Shown here one piece after another: positions 7,071 through 14,476 of a stretch of 21,431 nt of DNA; positions within the stretch are counted from its first letter, which is position 1, and every line of letters begins with the position of its first letter. This stretch comes from Streptomyces sp. NRRL WC-3742. GTDB lineage: Bacteria > Actinomycetota > Actinomycetes > Streptomycetales > Streptomycetaceae. The notes below the pieces were generated by a model. The model saw only the letters and a program-made list of their open reading frames with translations. It was not told where the DNA came from and searched no databases. The position numbers were made by a program, and so were the translations under genes. The stretch is taken from positions 1 through 21,431 of the forward strand of contig NZ_JOCF01000099.1 of the NCBI RefSeq assembly GCF_000720635.1, in the 5' to 3' direction.

Positions 7071-7504
7071 GGCAGGGCCTCGCGGACCCGGCGCGAGACC
7101 GAGATCAGCTGGAGGTCGAGCAGCCCCGGCGGATCGGCCAGGCCCGGGCCGCCCGCGTGCACCCAGGCGGCTATCTCGTCGATCATGTCCTCCGCGATCA
7201 CGAAGCCGAGCCAGACCGGACGGCCGCCGGCCGCGCGGCCCTCGCTGGAGGGGCCGACCACCACCACGTTGGACTGGGTGCAGACGTCCAGGCAGCCCAC
7301 CGCCCGGACCCGGCCCGCCGAACCGACCGCCGTGCGCAGCCGCTCGTACTGGCCCTGGTGGTCCACGCCCGGGTGCTTCGCCTCGGTGCCGCAGCAGCAG
7401 CCCCGGCAGACGGTGACCGTCACCGGGGAGCCGGCGCCGGCCCGGCGCTCGCGGCCGGCGCGGTCGTTACGGCTGTCACGGCTGTCACGGTCCCGACGGC
7501 TCAT
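7064..7504 (-). CDS. Thioredoxin-fold [2Fe-2S] ferredoxin-like protein
   Basis: A 146-residue protein beginning at ATG 7504 behind AGGAGGGGAG (8-base spacing). A short charged tail (RDRDSRDSRNDR) precedes the domain. The cluster ligands are most likely among C33, C36, C37, C38 (CRGCCCG) and C71, C75 (GCLDVCTQSN), the layout of thioredoxin-like ferredoxins. The central region GQYERLRTAV and later VVVVGPSSEG fit that fold. Such proteins transfer single electrons; no partner oxidoreductase is adjacent, so the pathway is unknown. The tail is encoded by a GACAGCCGT repeat. The gene diverges from the S26-like gene at 7645. On the minus strand a TACAGT hexamer about 50 bases upstream may be the -10. 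Confidence 0.82.
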   Translation of the reverse strand: MSRRDRDSRDSRNDRAGRERRAGAGSPVTVTVCRGCCCGTEAKHPGVDHQGQYERLRTAVGSAGRVRAVGCLDVCTQSNVVVVGPSSEGRAAGGRPVWLGFVIAEDMIDEIAAWVHAGGPGLADPPGLLDLQLISVSRRVREALPE

Positions 7505-7644
7505 CGGCTGGGCTCCCCTCCTGCTCCTGGTCGGTGCGCGTTCGGCACCCCGGCACTGTACCCGCCGGTCCGCGGCCCCTCCTCGGCGCTCCCCCACCCG
7601 AACGCTTAGGCTGCCGAAGATCGAACCGGGGGAGGTCGGCCACC

Positions 7645-8313
7645 ATGCCGAGGAACGGCACACGCGGACGGCGCGCGGCGGTGGTGCTCGCCGTACTGGG
7701 CCTGGCGAGCACCGCGCTCGGGCTCGGCGTGGTCCTCACCGGGGGCTACGCCGTCCACCGGATGACCGGCGAGGCCATGGCGCCCGGGCTGCACTCGGGC
7801 GACCGGATGCTCACCGACCGGGTCCGCCCCGAGGAGGTCCTGCGCGGGGAGGTCCACCTCGTCGACTCCCCCTGGAACCTCCACGGCCGGATCGCCTCCC
7901 GCGTCGTGGCCCTCGGCGGGGACCGCCTCGTCTGCGCCGGCGGACGCCTCTCCCTGGACGGGCGGGCGGCCGGCGCCTGCGGGGAGGACTTCGACGTCAC
8001 CGTCCCCCTCGGGCGGGCGTTCCTGCTCGGCGACAGCCGCGCGGCCGCGATCGACTCCCGGACGTACCTCGGGGACGGGCAGCAGGGCACCGTCGAACTC
8101 GACCGGCTGCGCGAGCGGGTGGTCTATCACACCGGCCCACAGCCGCCCGACCTGCCGGGCAAGCTGGTCGGCGCGCTCGTACTGACGGGTCTGGGGCTGC
8201 TCCTGCTGCTCGCCACCGTCGTCACCGCCGTGACCGCCGCCAGGGCGCGGCGGCGCGCGGCGACGGCTGCGGCGCGCGGACCCCGGGTCGGGGAGGTCCT
8301 CCATGACCTCTGA
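7645..8313 (+). CDS. S26 signal-peptidase-like membrane protein lacking catalytic Ser and Lys
   Basis: A 222-residue protein from ATG 7645, after GGGGGAGG. An N-terminal membrane helix at 11-35 and a C-terminal one near 175-200 flank an extracytoplasmic domain with type I signal peptidase boxes. Box B reads GEAMAPGLHSGD, with Ala44 where the nucleophilic Ser of SM-P normally stands. Box D reads SRVVALGGD, with Ser85 where KRVVG-GGD enzymes have the general-base Lys. Box E is kept (GDSRAAAIDSR, from G129). The fold signature is therefore clear but the Ser/Lys dyad is absent, so classical leader-peptide cleavage is not expected. It may be a sensor, chaperone or decoy; this is inference. The reading frame overlaps the AraC gene by 11 bases, implying translational coupling. 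Confidence 0.82.
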   Translation: MPRNGTRGRRAAVVLAVLGLASTALGLGVVLTGGYAVHRMTGEAMAPGLHSGDRMLTDRVRPEEVLRGEVHLVDSPWNLHGRIASRVVALGGDRLVCAGGRLSLDGRAAGACGEDFDVTVPLGRAFLLGDSRAAAIDSRTYLGDGQQGTVELDRLRERVVYHTGPQPPDLPGKLVGALVLTGLGLLLLLATVVTAVTAARARRRAATAAARGPRVGEVLHDL

Positions 8314-9286
8314 GGCCGAGGCCGGGCCGCTCTGCCTGTACGAGGGCGGCGACATCGAGGAGTTCCGCGAGGTGGTCGGCGCACGCCTGTCCCCGCACCG
8401 GCTGACGGTCCTGGGCCGGCGGGGCGGCCCGCCCGGCGCCAGCCGCCTGCGCGCCTTCCACGAGGGGCGGGTGGCGCTGTACGACCTCAGCTACGGCGCG
8501 CCCGTGCGCCTGCGCACGGAGGAGCTGCCGGACTTCTACAACGTCATCCTCCCGCACTCCGGCCACGGCACCGTGGTCGCCAACGGCACCGCGCTGCCCT
8601 CGCCGCTGAGCGTCGCCGGGCCGGGGGACGTGGTGCTGATGGAGTGGGACCACCCGGCGCTCAACAGCGCGTTCGTGATCGCCCGCAGGACGATCGAGGA
8701 GGCGCTGGCCGCGCGGACGGGCGACGTGCCCCGGGAGCCGCTGCGCTTTCGCCCGGTGCTCGACCCGGCCGATCCCGCCGTCCGCTCCTGGCTCGAACTG
8801 GTCGGGCACTTCCGGGAGTTCGCCGTCTCCCCGCTCGGCCGCCGCTCCCCGCTCGCGGTGCGGCACTTCGAACAGGCACTGATCGAGGGGCTGCTGGACG
8901 TGCAGCCGCACTCGTGGAGCCGCGCGGCGGGCGGCCACGGGCCGGCCATCCTGCCGAGCGCGCTGCGCCGGGCGACGGACTTCTGTGCGGAGCACGCCGA
9001 CGAGGCCGTCTCGGTCGCCGACATCGCGCAGGCGGCGCGGGTCGGCCTGCCCGCCCTGCGGGAGGGCTTCCGCCGCCACCTCGACACCACGCCGCTGGCC
9101 CACCTGCGGCGCGTACGGCTCGACCGGGCCCACCAGGACCTGCTCGCCGTCGCGCAGGGCCGGGCGAGCGGCACCGTCACCGAGATCGCCTGCCGCTGGG
9201 GCTTCACCCACCTGGGCCGCTTCAGCGCGGAGTACCGCCGGGCCTACGGCCGCACGCCCTCCGAGACGCTGCGCCGCACCGGGTGA
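8303..9286 (+). CDS. AraC-family transcriptional regulator
   Basis: A 327-residue regulator with an N-terminal AraC-binding (cupin-like) domain in roughly the first 190 residues (LRTEELPDFYNVILPHSG, AGPGDVVLMEWD). The C-terminal double HTH of about 100 residues has first helix-turn-helix VSVADIAQAARVGLPALREGF and second TVTEIACRWGFTHLGRFSAEYRRAYGRTPSETLRR. The GFTHLGRFSAEY-R--YG-TPSE signature is diagnostic. These proteins usually activate a nearby operon upon ligand binding; the ligand is unknown. Its ATG lies inside the end of the S26-like gene behind GGGGAGG, an 11-base overlap typical of coupled partners, so the two products probably act together. Downstream hairpins at 9367 and 9412 insulate it from the convergent dehydrogenase. 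Confidence 0.9.
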   Translation: MTSEAEAGPLCLYEGGDIEEFREVVGARLSPHRLTVLGRRGGPPGASRLRAFHEGRVALYDLSYGAPVRLRTEELPDFYNVILPHSGHGTVVANGTALPSPLSVAGPGDVVLMEWDHPALNSAFVIARRTIEEALAARTGDVPREPLRFRPVLDPADPAVRSWLELVGHFREFAVSPLGRRSPLAVRHFEQALIEGLLDVQPHSWSRAAGGHGPAILPSALRRATDFCAEHADEAVSVADIAQAARVGLPALREGFRRHLDTTPLAHLRRVRLDRAHQDLLAVAQGRASGTVTEIACRWGFTHLGRFSAEYRRAYGRTPSETLRRTG

Positions 9287-9329
9287 CTATCCGAAAAGTC
9301 AGGGACGGCACCGACGGGAGTGGATAGTC
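9285..9329. other. Inverted repeat GACTATCC/GGATAGTC at the AraC gene end
   Basis: GACTATCC (9285-9292) overlaps the AraC stop codon and is matched by GGATAGTC (9322-9329) across 29 bases. It could form the base of an mRNA stem or be two operator half-sites. No role can be assigned. Confidence 0.3.
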
Positions 9330-9366
9330 CCCGGGGCTCCCGCCCGGGCAGGCTTGATGCCTGCGA

Positions 9367-9407
9367 CGGCCGGTGCGTCCCGCACGGGGGACGAGACGCA
9401 TCGGCCG
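9367..9407. terminator. Stem-loop, likely part of bidirectional termination
   Basis: CGGCCGGTGCGTC (9367-9379) pairs with GACGCATCGGCCG (9395-9407) with one mismatch and a 15-base loop. It lies between two convergent genes. Confidence 0.55.
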
Positions 9408-9411
9408 CTGC

Positions 9412-9452
9412 CGTTCCGGCGCCCGAAGGAGCAGTGCCCGGGCGCCGGAACG
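9412..9452. terminator. Strong perfect 14-bp terminator hairpin
   Basis: CGTTCCGGCGCCCG (9412-9425) and CGGGCGCCGGAACG (9439-9452) form a perfect 14-bp stem with a 13-base loop. It sits 53 bases from the dehydrogenase stop and 125 bases from the AraC stop, serving either or both transcripts. The rest of the interval 9287-9505 shows no gene. Confidence 0.7.
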
Positions 9453-9505
9453 TTCGTCCCCGCCGCTCAGGGCGTGTCCTTCGGATCACGCCGGGCGGCT
9501 GCCGC

Positions 9506-11161
9506 TCACGCCACGCCGCGGGCCGCTGCCCGGCCCGCGGCGCGGCCGGAGAACAGGCAGCCGCCGAGGAACGTGCCCTCCAGCGAGCGGTACCCGTGCA
9601 CGCCTCCGCCGCCGAAGCCCGCCGCCTCGCCCGCGGCGTAGAGCCCGGGCAGGACCTCGCCGTCGGGGCGCAGCACGCGCGAGGACAGGTCCGTCTCCAG
9701 TCCGCCGAGGGACTTGCGGGTGAGGATGTTCAGCCGCACGGCGATCAGCGGGGCCGCGTCCGGGTCGAGGATGCGGTGCGGGGCGGCGGTGCGGATCAGC
9801 TTGTCGCCGAGGTAGCGGCGGGCGCCGTGGATCGCGGTGACCTGGAGGTCCTTGGCGAAGGGGTTGGCCACCTGCCGGTCGCGGTCCTCGACGGTGCGGC
9901 GCAGCTCGTACGGGTCGATGAGCGGCGTGGCGGTCCTGGCGTTCATGCCGCGGGCGAGGTCGGGGAGGTTGCCCGCGACGACGAAGTCGGCCCCGTGCCG
10001 CAGGAACGCCTGCACCGGGCCGGGGGCGCCGGGCAGGGCGCGGCCGAGGACGCCGCGCACGGACCTGCCGGTCAGGTCGGGGTTCTGCTCGGAGCCGGAG
10101 AGGGTGAACTCCTTCTCGATGATGCGCTGGTTGAGCACGAACCAGGTGTGCTCGTGGCCGCTCGCCATGATGTGTTCGAGGGTGCCGAGGGTGTCGAAGC
10201 CGGGGAAGAGGGGGACGGGCAGCCGCCGGCCGGTGGCGTCCAGCCAGAGCGAGGAGGGGCCGGGCAGGATGCGGATGCCGTGCCGGGCCCAGATCGGGTC
10301 CCAGTTCTCGATGCCCTCGGTGTAGTGCCACATCCGGTCGCCGTTGATCAGGCTGGCCCCGGCCTTGCCGGCGATCCCGAGCATCAGCCCGTCCACGTGC
10401 GCGGGCACGCCGGAGAGCAGGCGCCCGGGCGGGGTGCCGAGGCGCTCCGGCCATGCCTCGCGGACGAGTTCGTGGTTGCCGCCGATGCCGCCGGAGGTGA
10501 CGATCACGGCCTGGGCGCGCAGTTCGAAGTGCCCGGTGACGGCCCGAGAGCTGGCCCGGCCGCGCTCGGCGGAGCTGGGTTCCAGCACCTCGCCGGTGAC
10601 GGTGTCGACGGCACCGGCCGTGACACCCAGCCCGGTGACCCGGTGGCGGAAGCGCAGGTCGACGAGTCCGCGTTCGGCGGCGGCGCGCACCCGGCGGACG
10701 AAGGGCTCGAGCAGTCCCGGGCCGGTGCCCCAGGTGATGTGGAAGCGGGGCACCGAGTTGCCGGGCCCGTCCGCGAGGAGTCCGCCGCGCTCGGCCCAGC
10801 CGACGACGGGGAAGAACCGCACGCCCATCCCGCGCAGCCAGGCGCGCTTCTCGCCGGCCGCGAAGTCGACGTACGCCTCGGCCCAGCGGCGCGGCCAGGC
10901 GTCCTCGGGCCGGTCGAAGCCGGCGGTGCCGAGCCAGTCCTGCCAGGCGAGGGCGTGGGAGTCGCGCACGCGCATCCGGCGCTGCTCGGGCGAGTCGACG
11001 AGGAAGAGGCCCCCGAAGGACCAGTGCGCCTGGCCGCCGAGGGAGGCCGCGGGTTCCTGGTCGAGCAGGATCACCTTCCGTCCGGCGTCGGCGAGTTCGG
11101 CGGTGGCGGCGAGGCCGGCGAGTCCCGCTCCGATGACGATGACGTCGGCGTCCAGGGCCAT
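9506..11161 (-). CDS. FAD-binding dehydrogenase (fumarate reductase/ketosteroid-dehydrogenase-like)
   Basis: A 551-residue flavoprotein. The N-terminus DADVIVIGAGLAGLAATAEL is the Rossmann dinucleotide site, followed by LLDQEP and LGGQAHWSFGGLF. The C-terminal FAD segment is GLYAAGEAAGFGGGG, then HGYRSLEGTFLGGCLFSGRAAG. Sequence order and length match the FAD-binding dehydrogenases that share the fumarate-reductase/3-ketosteroid delta-1-dehydrogenase fold. The substrate cannot be deduced. There is no signal peptide, so it is cytoplasmic. ATG 11161 has GGAGG 7 bases upstream. The leader carries four TGAGCCG repeats just before the ribosome site. It diverges from the secreted lipase gene across 327 bases. 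Confidence 0.88.
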   Translation of the reverse strand: MALDADVIVIGAGLAGLAATAELADAGRKVILLDQEPAASLGGQAHWSFGGLFLVDSPEQRRMRVRDSHALAWQDWLGTAGFDRPEDAWPRRWAEAYVDFAAGEKRAWLRGMGVRFFPVVGWAERGGLLADGPGNSVPRFHITWGTGPGLLEPFVRRVRAAAERGLVDLRFRHRVTGLGVTAGAVDTVTGEVLEPSSAERGRASSRAVTGHFELRAQAVIVTSGGIGGNHELVREAWPERLGTPPGRLLSGVPAHVDGLMLGIAGKAGASLINGDRMWHYTEGIENWDPIWARHGIRILPGPSSLWLDATGRRLPVPLFPGFDTLGTLEHIMASGHEHTWFVLNQRIIEKEFTLSGSEQNPDLTGRSVRGVLGRALPGAPGPVQAFLRHGADFVVAGNLPDLARGMNARTATPLIDPYELRRTVEDRDRQVANPFAKDLQVTAIHGARRYLGDKLIRTAAPHRILDPDAAPLIAVRLNILTRKSLGGLETDLSSRVLRPDGEVLPGLYAAGEAAGFGGGGVHGYRSLEGTFLGGCLFSGRAAGRAAARGVA

Positions 11162-11177
11162 GCGCAGTCCTCCGTGG

Positions 11178-11214
11178 CGGCTCAGCGGCTCATCTGCGGC
11201 TCATCAGCGGCTCA
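11178..11214 (-). repeat. Four CGGCTCA repeats (11-bp period) in the dehydrogenase leader
   Basis: CGGCTCA occurs at 11178, 11186, 11197 and 11208 on the plus strand, spaced 8, 11 and 11 bases. On the transcript this is TGAGCCG repeated just upstream of the GGAGG site. About one helical turn separates copies, suggesting a multi-site operator or a slippage array. Confidence 0.5.
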
Positions 11215-11280
11215 GATGTGCGCCCGATACTGCGGCCTGGGGAGAGCTCCGGTCAACCGCTCAGTAACAACTAGTCGCAC

Positions 11281-11336
11281 GAATTCCGCTCCGACGCGTT
11301 TCGGAAATCACCGCGATACGCGGCGGAGCGAAATTC
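11281..11336. other. Imperfect 19-bp inverted repeat in an AT-richer intergenic region
   Basis: The arm 11281-11299 (GAATTCCGCTCCGACGCGT) matches the complement of 11318-11336 at 17 of 19 positions, with an 18-base loop. It lies in the 327-base gap 11162-11488, which holds no gene but is clearly richer in A/T than its surroundings. Four GAATT or AAATTC words cluster between 11281 and 11378. It could be a terminator-like RNA structure, a divergent promoter operator or a remnant mobile repeat. Confidence 0.45.
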
Positions 11337-11416
11337 GAAATGCCGACGACCGCCGTCTGACGGAATTTCGGGAATTCGCGCCGAAAGCATGGACGGGCAC
11401 GTAACCTGGCAGTAAC

Positions 11417-11430
11417 TTACCTGCGAGTAG
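11417..11430. promoter_or_regulatory. Candidate operator TTACCTGCGAGTAG upstream of the lipase
   Basis: The 14-base site is palindromic at 10 of 14 positions and resembles TTAC-N6-GTAA sites bound by TetR-type regulators. A related GTAAC word occurs twice just upstream (11401 and 11412). It is 58 bases before the lipase start, where a promoter would be expected. Confidence 0.3.
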
Positions 11431-11488
11431 CTGTGGCCACGGCTCCGCACGACCCCCACACCCCCGTTTCTCTCCCCCAGGAGGAACC

Positions 11489-12433
11489 GTGCTCAGCCCT
11501 GCCCGGAATTCCCGCGCGCCCCGGCGACTGCGCAATTCCACCGCCCTCGCCGCCGTCGCCCTCGGCGCGGCCCTCGCCCTCACCTCCACCTCCGCCCAGG
11601 CTTCCACCGCCGCACCGAAGCACTACGTGGCCCTCGGCGACTCCTACGCCGCCGGGGCGGGCGTGCCCGGCCAGTCGGCGGGCCTGTGCCTGCGCTCGGA
11701 CCACAACTACGGCCACCTCGTCGCCGCCTCCCTCGGGGCGGGCGCGTACACCGACGTCACCTGCGCCGCCGCCAAGGTCAAGGCGATGACGCAGCCCCAG
11801 TACGACGCGTTCATCCGGGTCAACGAACCGCAGCTGGACGCGGTGACCGCCGACACCGACCTGATCACCCTCGGGATCGGCGGCAACGACCTGGGCGTCA
11901 GCGACCTCGGCGTGGGCGACGTCATCGCCACCTGCGTCGCCGGGGCCGTGGTCAACCCGCTCGGCACCCCCTGCCGGGACGTCTTCAACCACGGCCACTG
12001 GGACTGGAGCAGCATGTCCTGGCAGTACGGCCAGGACGACCTCGCCGACCGGATCGAGGGCGCCCGGCCGCAACTGAGCGACACCCTGCGGCGCATCCAC
12101 GCCAAGGCGCCCCGGGCCAAGGTGCTGCTGGTGGGCTACCCCTCGGTGCTCCCCGCCGACGGCGCCTCCTGCGTGCTGCGCCAGCCGATCGCCCCGCGCG
12201 ACATCCCGTACCTGTACGACACGCTCCAGCGGCTCAACGCCATGCTCGCCTCCACCGCGGCCGCCAACGGCGCCGTCTACGTGGACACCCAGTCACCGAC
12301 CGCCGGCCACGACGCCTGCTCGGACGACCGCTGGGTGGAGGGCGCGCTGCCCGGCTCGCCCGCCGTGCCGTTCCACCCGAACGCCACCGGCGAGAAGGCG
12401 ATGGCCGGCGCGGTGCTCGCCGCGCTGCGGTAA
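11489..12433 (+). CDS. Secreted SGNH/GDSL esterase or lipase
   Basis: A 314-residue exported hydrolase starting at GTG 11489, immediately behind AGGAGGA. A basic n-region (RNSRAPRRLR) and hydrophobic core end in a probable signal peptidase site after AQA38. Block I is GDSYAAG with nucleophile Ser52, block III is GIGGNDLG with Asn133 and Asp134, and block V holds His296 in VPFHPNATG. There is no Asp three residues before His296 (Val293), as in the Streptomyces scabies esterase type that works as a Ser-His dyad; the homology is recall, not a search. Six cysteines (LCLRS, VTCAA, ATCVA, TPCRD, ASCVL, DACSD) fit three disulfides. It probably cleaves lipid or ester substrates outside the cell. Confidence 0.92.
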   Translation: MLSPARNSRAPRRLRNSTALAAVALGAALALTSTSAQASTAAPKHYVALGDSYAAGAGVPGQSAGLCLRSDHNYGHLVAASLGAGAYTDVTCAAAKVKAMTQPQYDAFIRVNEPQLDAVTADTDLITLGIGGNDLGVSDLGVGDVIATCVAGAVVNPLGTPCRDVFNHGHWDWSSMSWQYGQDDLADRIEGARPQLSDTLRRIHAKAPRAKVLLVGYPSVLPADGASCVLRQPIAPRDIPYLYDTLQRLNAMLASTAAANGAVYVDTQSPTAGHDACSDDRWVEGALPGSPAVPFHPNATGEKAMAGAVLAALR

Positions 12434-12444
12434 GGGCGCCACTC

Positions 12445-12476
12445 GTTGACCCGGTCAGGCTTCTGGCCGGGTCAAC
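12445..12476 (+). terminator. Terminator hairpin after the lipase gene
   Basis: GTTGACCCGG (12445-12454) pairs perfectly with CCGGGTCAAC (12467-12476) across a 12-base loop, 12 bases after the TAA. The right arm is also the first unit of a 17-bp repeat array that follows. Confidence 0.65.
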
Positions 12477-12517
12477 CCTTGACCCGGGTCAACCCCTGCC
12501 CCGGGTCAACTCGCCAG
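12450..12517. repeat. 17-bp tandem repeats with nested palindrome
   Basis: CCGGGTCAACCCTTGAC-type units begin at 12467, 12484 and 12501, exactly 17 bases apart, preceded by a degenerate copy at 12450. The junction creates TTGACCCGGGTCAA (12479-12492), a perfect 14-base palindrome. A TATCCT -10-like hexamer follows at 12526-12531, so the array lies in the -35 and upstream zone of the CocE-like gene. Confidence 0.65.
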
Positions 12518-12601
12518 GCCGCCCATATCCTGCGGGCACATCGGTCCTCCCGTAGCGTCGAAAGGACCGACGCCCGGGACCCGGACCCGATGGGAGCGGC
12601 C

Positions 12602-14452
12602 ATGCCGTCCTACCCCTTCCACACCACCCGCGAGGACCTGCGCATCCCGCTGCCCGACGGCACCCACCTCGCCGCCCGGGTCTGGCGGCCCGTCGGCGAG
12701 CAGCCCGTCCCCGCCCTCCTGGAGTACTCCTCCGCCCGGCTCACCGACCGCACCGCCGCCGAGGACGCCCGCCGCCACCCCTGGTACGCCGGACACGGCT
12801 ACGCCGCCGTCCGCGTCGACACCCGCGGCCACGGCAACTCCGGGGGCCTGCCCGGCGAACCCGGCGACGAGACCCAGCTCGCCGACGGCGCCGCCGTGGT
12901 CGACTGGCTCGCCCGCCGCCCCTGGTGCACCGGGCGCCTGGGCCTCCTCGGCGTCGGCGCCGCCGGCACCACCGCCCTGCGCCTGGCCGCCCGCACCGCC
13001 GACACCGTCGCCGCCGTGGTCACCGCCTGCCCCGAGGGCGGCCACCGCCTCGGCGGCGCCGTCCTCGCCGACGACCTGCACACCCGCCTCACCGCCCTCG
13101 TCGCCGACGCCGCCCTTCCGCCCGACCCCCGGCACGTGGGCGACGCCTGGCGCGCCGACTGGCTGGCCCGCCTCGAATCCCTCGAGCCGCCCGTCGACGA
13201 GTGGCTCGCCGCCGGCGACACCACCGTGCCCGTACCCGTCCCCACCCTCGCCGTCGCCGGCTGGGGGGACCCGTCCTGCTCCTTCGTCCTGCGCCTGCTC
13301 GCCGGCTCCCCCACCGCCCGCGCCGTCATCGGCACCTGGCCCCACGGCCTGCCCGAGGCCGCCCTGCCCGAGACCCTGCGCTGGTGGGACCACTGGCTGC
13401 GCGACCAGGACACCGGCGCCCTCAAGGAACCCGCCCTGCGCAGCCGCCTCGGCACCCGCTGGACCGCCGAGGAGACCTGGCCCTCCCCCGACGTCCGCGA
13501 GATCCACTACGGCCTCGACGGCCCGCTTCGCACCGCCGGAACCGCCTCCGACGACCGCTACGTCCACGTCCGCTCCCCGCAGCACACGGGCCTCAACGCC
13601 GGCGCGTACGTCCCCCACGGCCGCCCCGCCGACCAGCCCCCGGACCAGCGCGAGGAGGACGGCCGCTCGGTCTGCTTCGACTCCCAGCCGCTGCCCGAAC
13701 CCGTCGAACTGCTCGGCACACCGACCCTGCGGCTGCGGCTGCGCACCGAGGAGGCCGCCGCGCCCGCCCAACTCACCGCCCGGCTCTGCGCCGTCGGCCC
13801 GGACGGCACCTCCCGGCTGCTCACCCGCGGCGCACTGGTCGCCGCCGGCCCCGACGCCGAGGTCGAACTCGCCGCCTGCGCGGGCGCCGTCCCGGCCGGG
13901 CACCGGCTGCGGCTGGCGCTCTCCTCCGTCTACTGGCCCTGGCTGTGGCCGACCGCCGACCGCGCCGGCTACGCCGTGGACCCCTCCCACTCGGTACTGA
14001 GCCTGCCCGTACGCCACCTCGCCGCCGACGTCGGCGCCACGCCCGTCACCTTCGAGGAACCGGCCCTGCCCGAGCCCCTGGACGTCCACGTCACCGAGCC
14101 GCTCACCGCCCGGCCCGAACGCGTCACCGTCCACGACCTCGGCCGCCACGAGTGGCGCACCGACCTGTCCCCCGCCTCGGACGGCACCCGCACCCTGCCC
14201 GACGGGCTGGTGCACGACGAGCACACCGTCACCGCCTACCGCGTCCTGACCGACGCCCCGCTCAGCGCCCAGGCCCGCACCGACCGCACCGTCCGGCTGG
14301 AACGGCCCGACCTCGGCTGGGACGTCACCGTCCAGACCCGCACCCAACTGCGCTGCGACGCCGAACACTTCCTCAGCGTCGTGCAGTTGCGGGCGCTGGA
14401 GGGCGGCTCGGTGGTGTTCACCCGCGAGTGGCGCCACCGCGTGCCCAGGTGA
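12602..14452 (+). CDS. CocE/NonD-family hydrolase homologue lacking the nucleophilic serine
   Basis: A 616-residue protein from ATG 12602 (GGGAG 5 bases upstream). The N-terminal alpha/beta-hydrolase part aligns by eye with the family: IPLPDGTHLAARVW, YAGHGYAAVRVDTRGHGNSGG, PWCTGRLGLLGVGAAG, AGWGDPSCSFVLRLL and GTWPHGLPEA. The C-terminal jelly-roll part begins near SVCFDSQPLPEPVELLGTP. Normal members have G-x-S-x-G-G at the nucleophile elbow; here it is GVGAAG with Gly119 in the Ser position. The Tyr of the usual EYLPYRKRD oxyanion region also reads differently (EYSSARLTD). Asp (GWGD) and His (WPH) are kept. So esterase or peptidase activity by the standard mechanism is doubtful. A cap-domain segment between is present. 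No signal peptide. Confidence 0.85.
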   Translation: MPSYPFHTTREDLRIPLPDGTHLAARVWRPVGEQPVPALLEYSSARLTDRTAAEDARRHPWYAGHGYAAVRVDTRGHGNSGGLPGEPGDETQLADGAAVVDWLARRPWCTGRLGLLGVGAAGTTALRLAARTADTVAAVVTACPEGGHRLGGAVLADDLHTRLTALVADAALPPDPRHVGDAWRADWLARLESLEPPVDEWLAAGDTTVPVPVPTLAVAGWGDPSCSFVLRLLAGSPTARAVIGTWPHGLPEAALPETLRWWDHWLRDQDTGALKEPALRSRLGTRWTAEETWPSPDVREIHYGLDGPLRTAGTASDDRYVHVRSPQHTGLNAGAYVPHGRPADQPPDQREEDGRSVCFDSQPLPEPVELLGTPTLRLRLRTEEAAAPAQLTARLCAVGPDGTSRLLTRGALVAAGPDAEVELAACAGAVPAGHRLRLALSSVYWPWLWPTADRAGYAVDPSHSVLSLPVRHLAADVGATPVTFEEPALPEPLDVHVTEPLTARPERVTVHDLGRHEWRTDLSPASDGTRTLPDGLVHDEHTVTAYRVLTDAPLSAQARTDRTVRLERPDLGWDVTVQTRTQLRCDAEHFLSVVQLRALEGGSVVFTREWRHRVPR

Positions 14453-14476
14453 GCCGCCAGTGGTGAGCCGTCAGTC
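14449..14476. repeat. 14-bp tandem duplication across two convergent stop codons
   Basis: GTGAGCCGCCAGTG at 14449 is followed directly by GTGAGCCGTCAGTC at 14463, identical at 12 of 14 positions. The first unit contains the CocE-like TGA (14450-14452) and the second contains the cupin stop (TCA at 14471-14473). No terminator hairpin is seen in the 18-base gap. Confidence 0.7.

Noticed and set aside
9320..11404. A 694-codon plus-strand frame antisense to the dehydrogenase
   Set aside because: High-GC shadow of a convincing FAD enzyme on the other strand; no family motifs.
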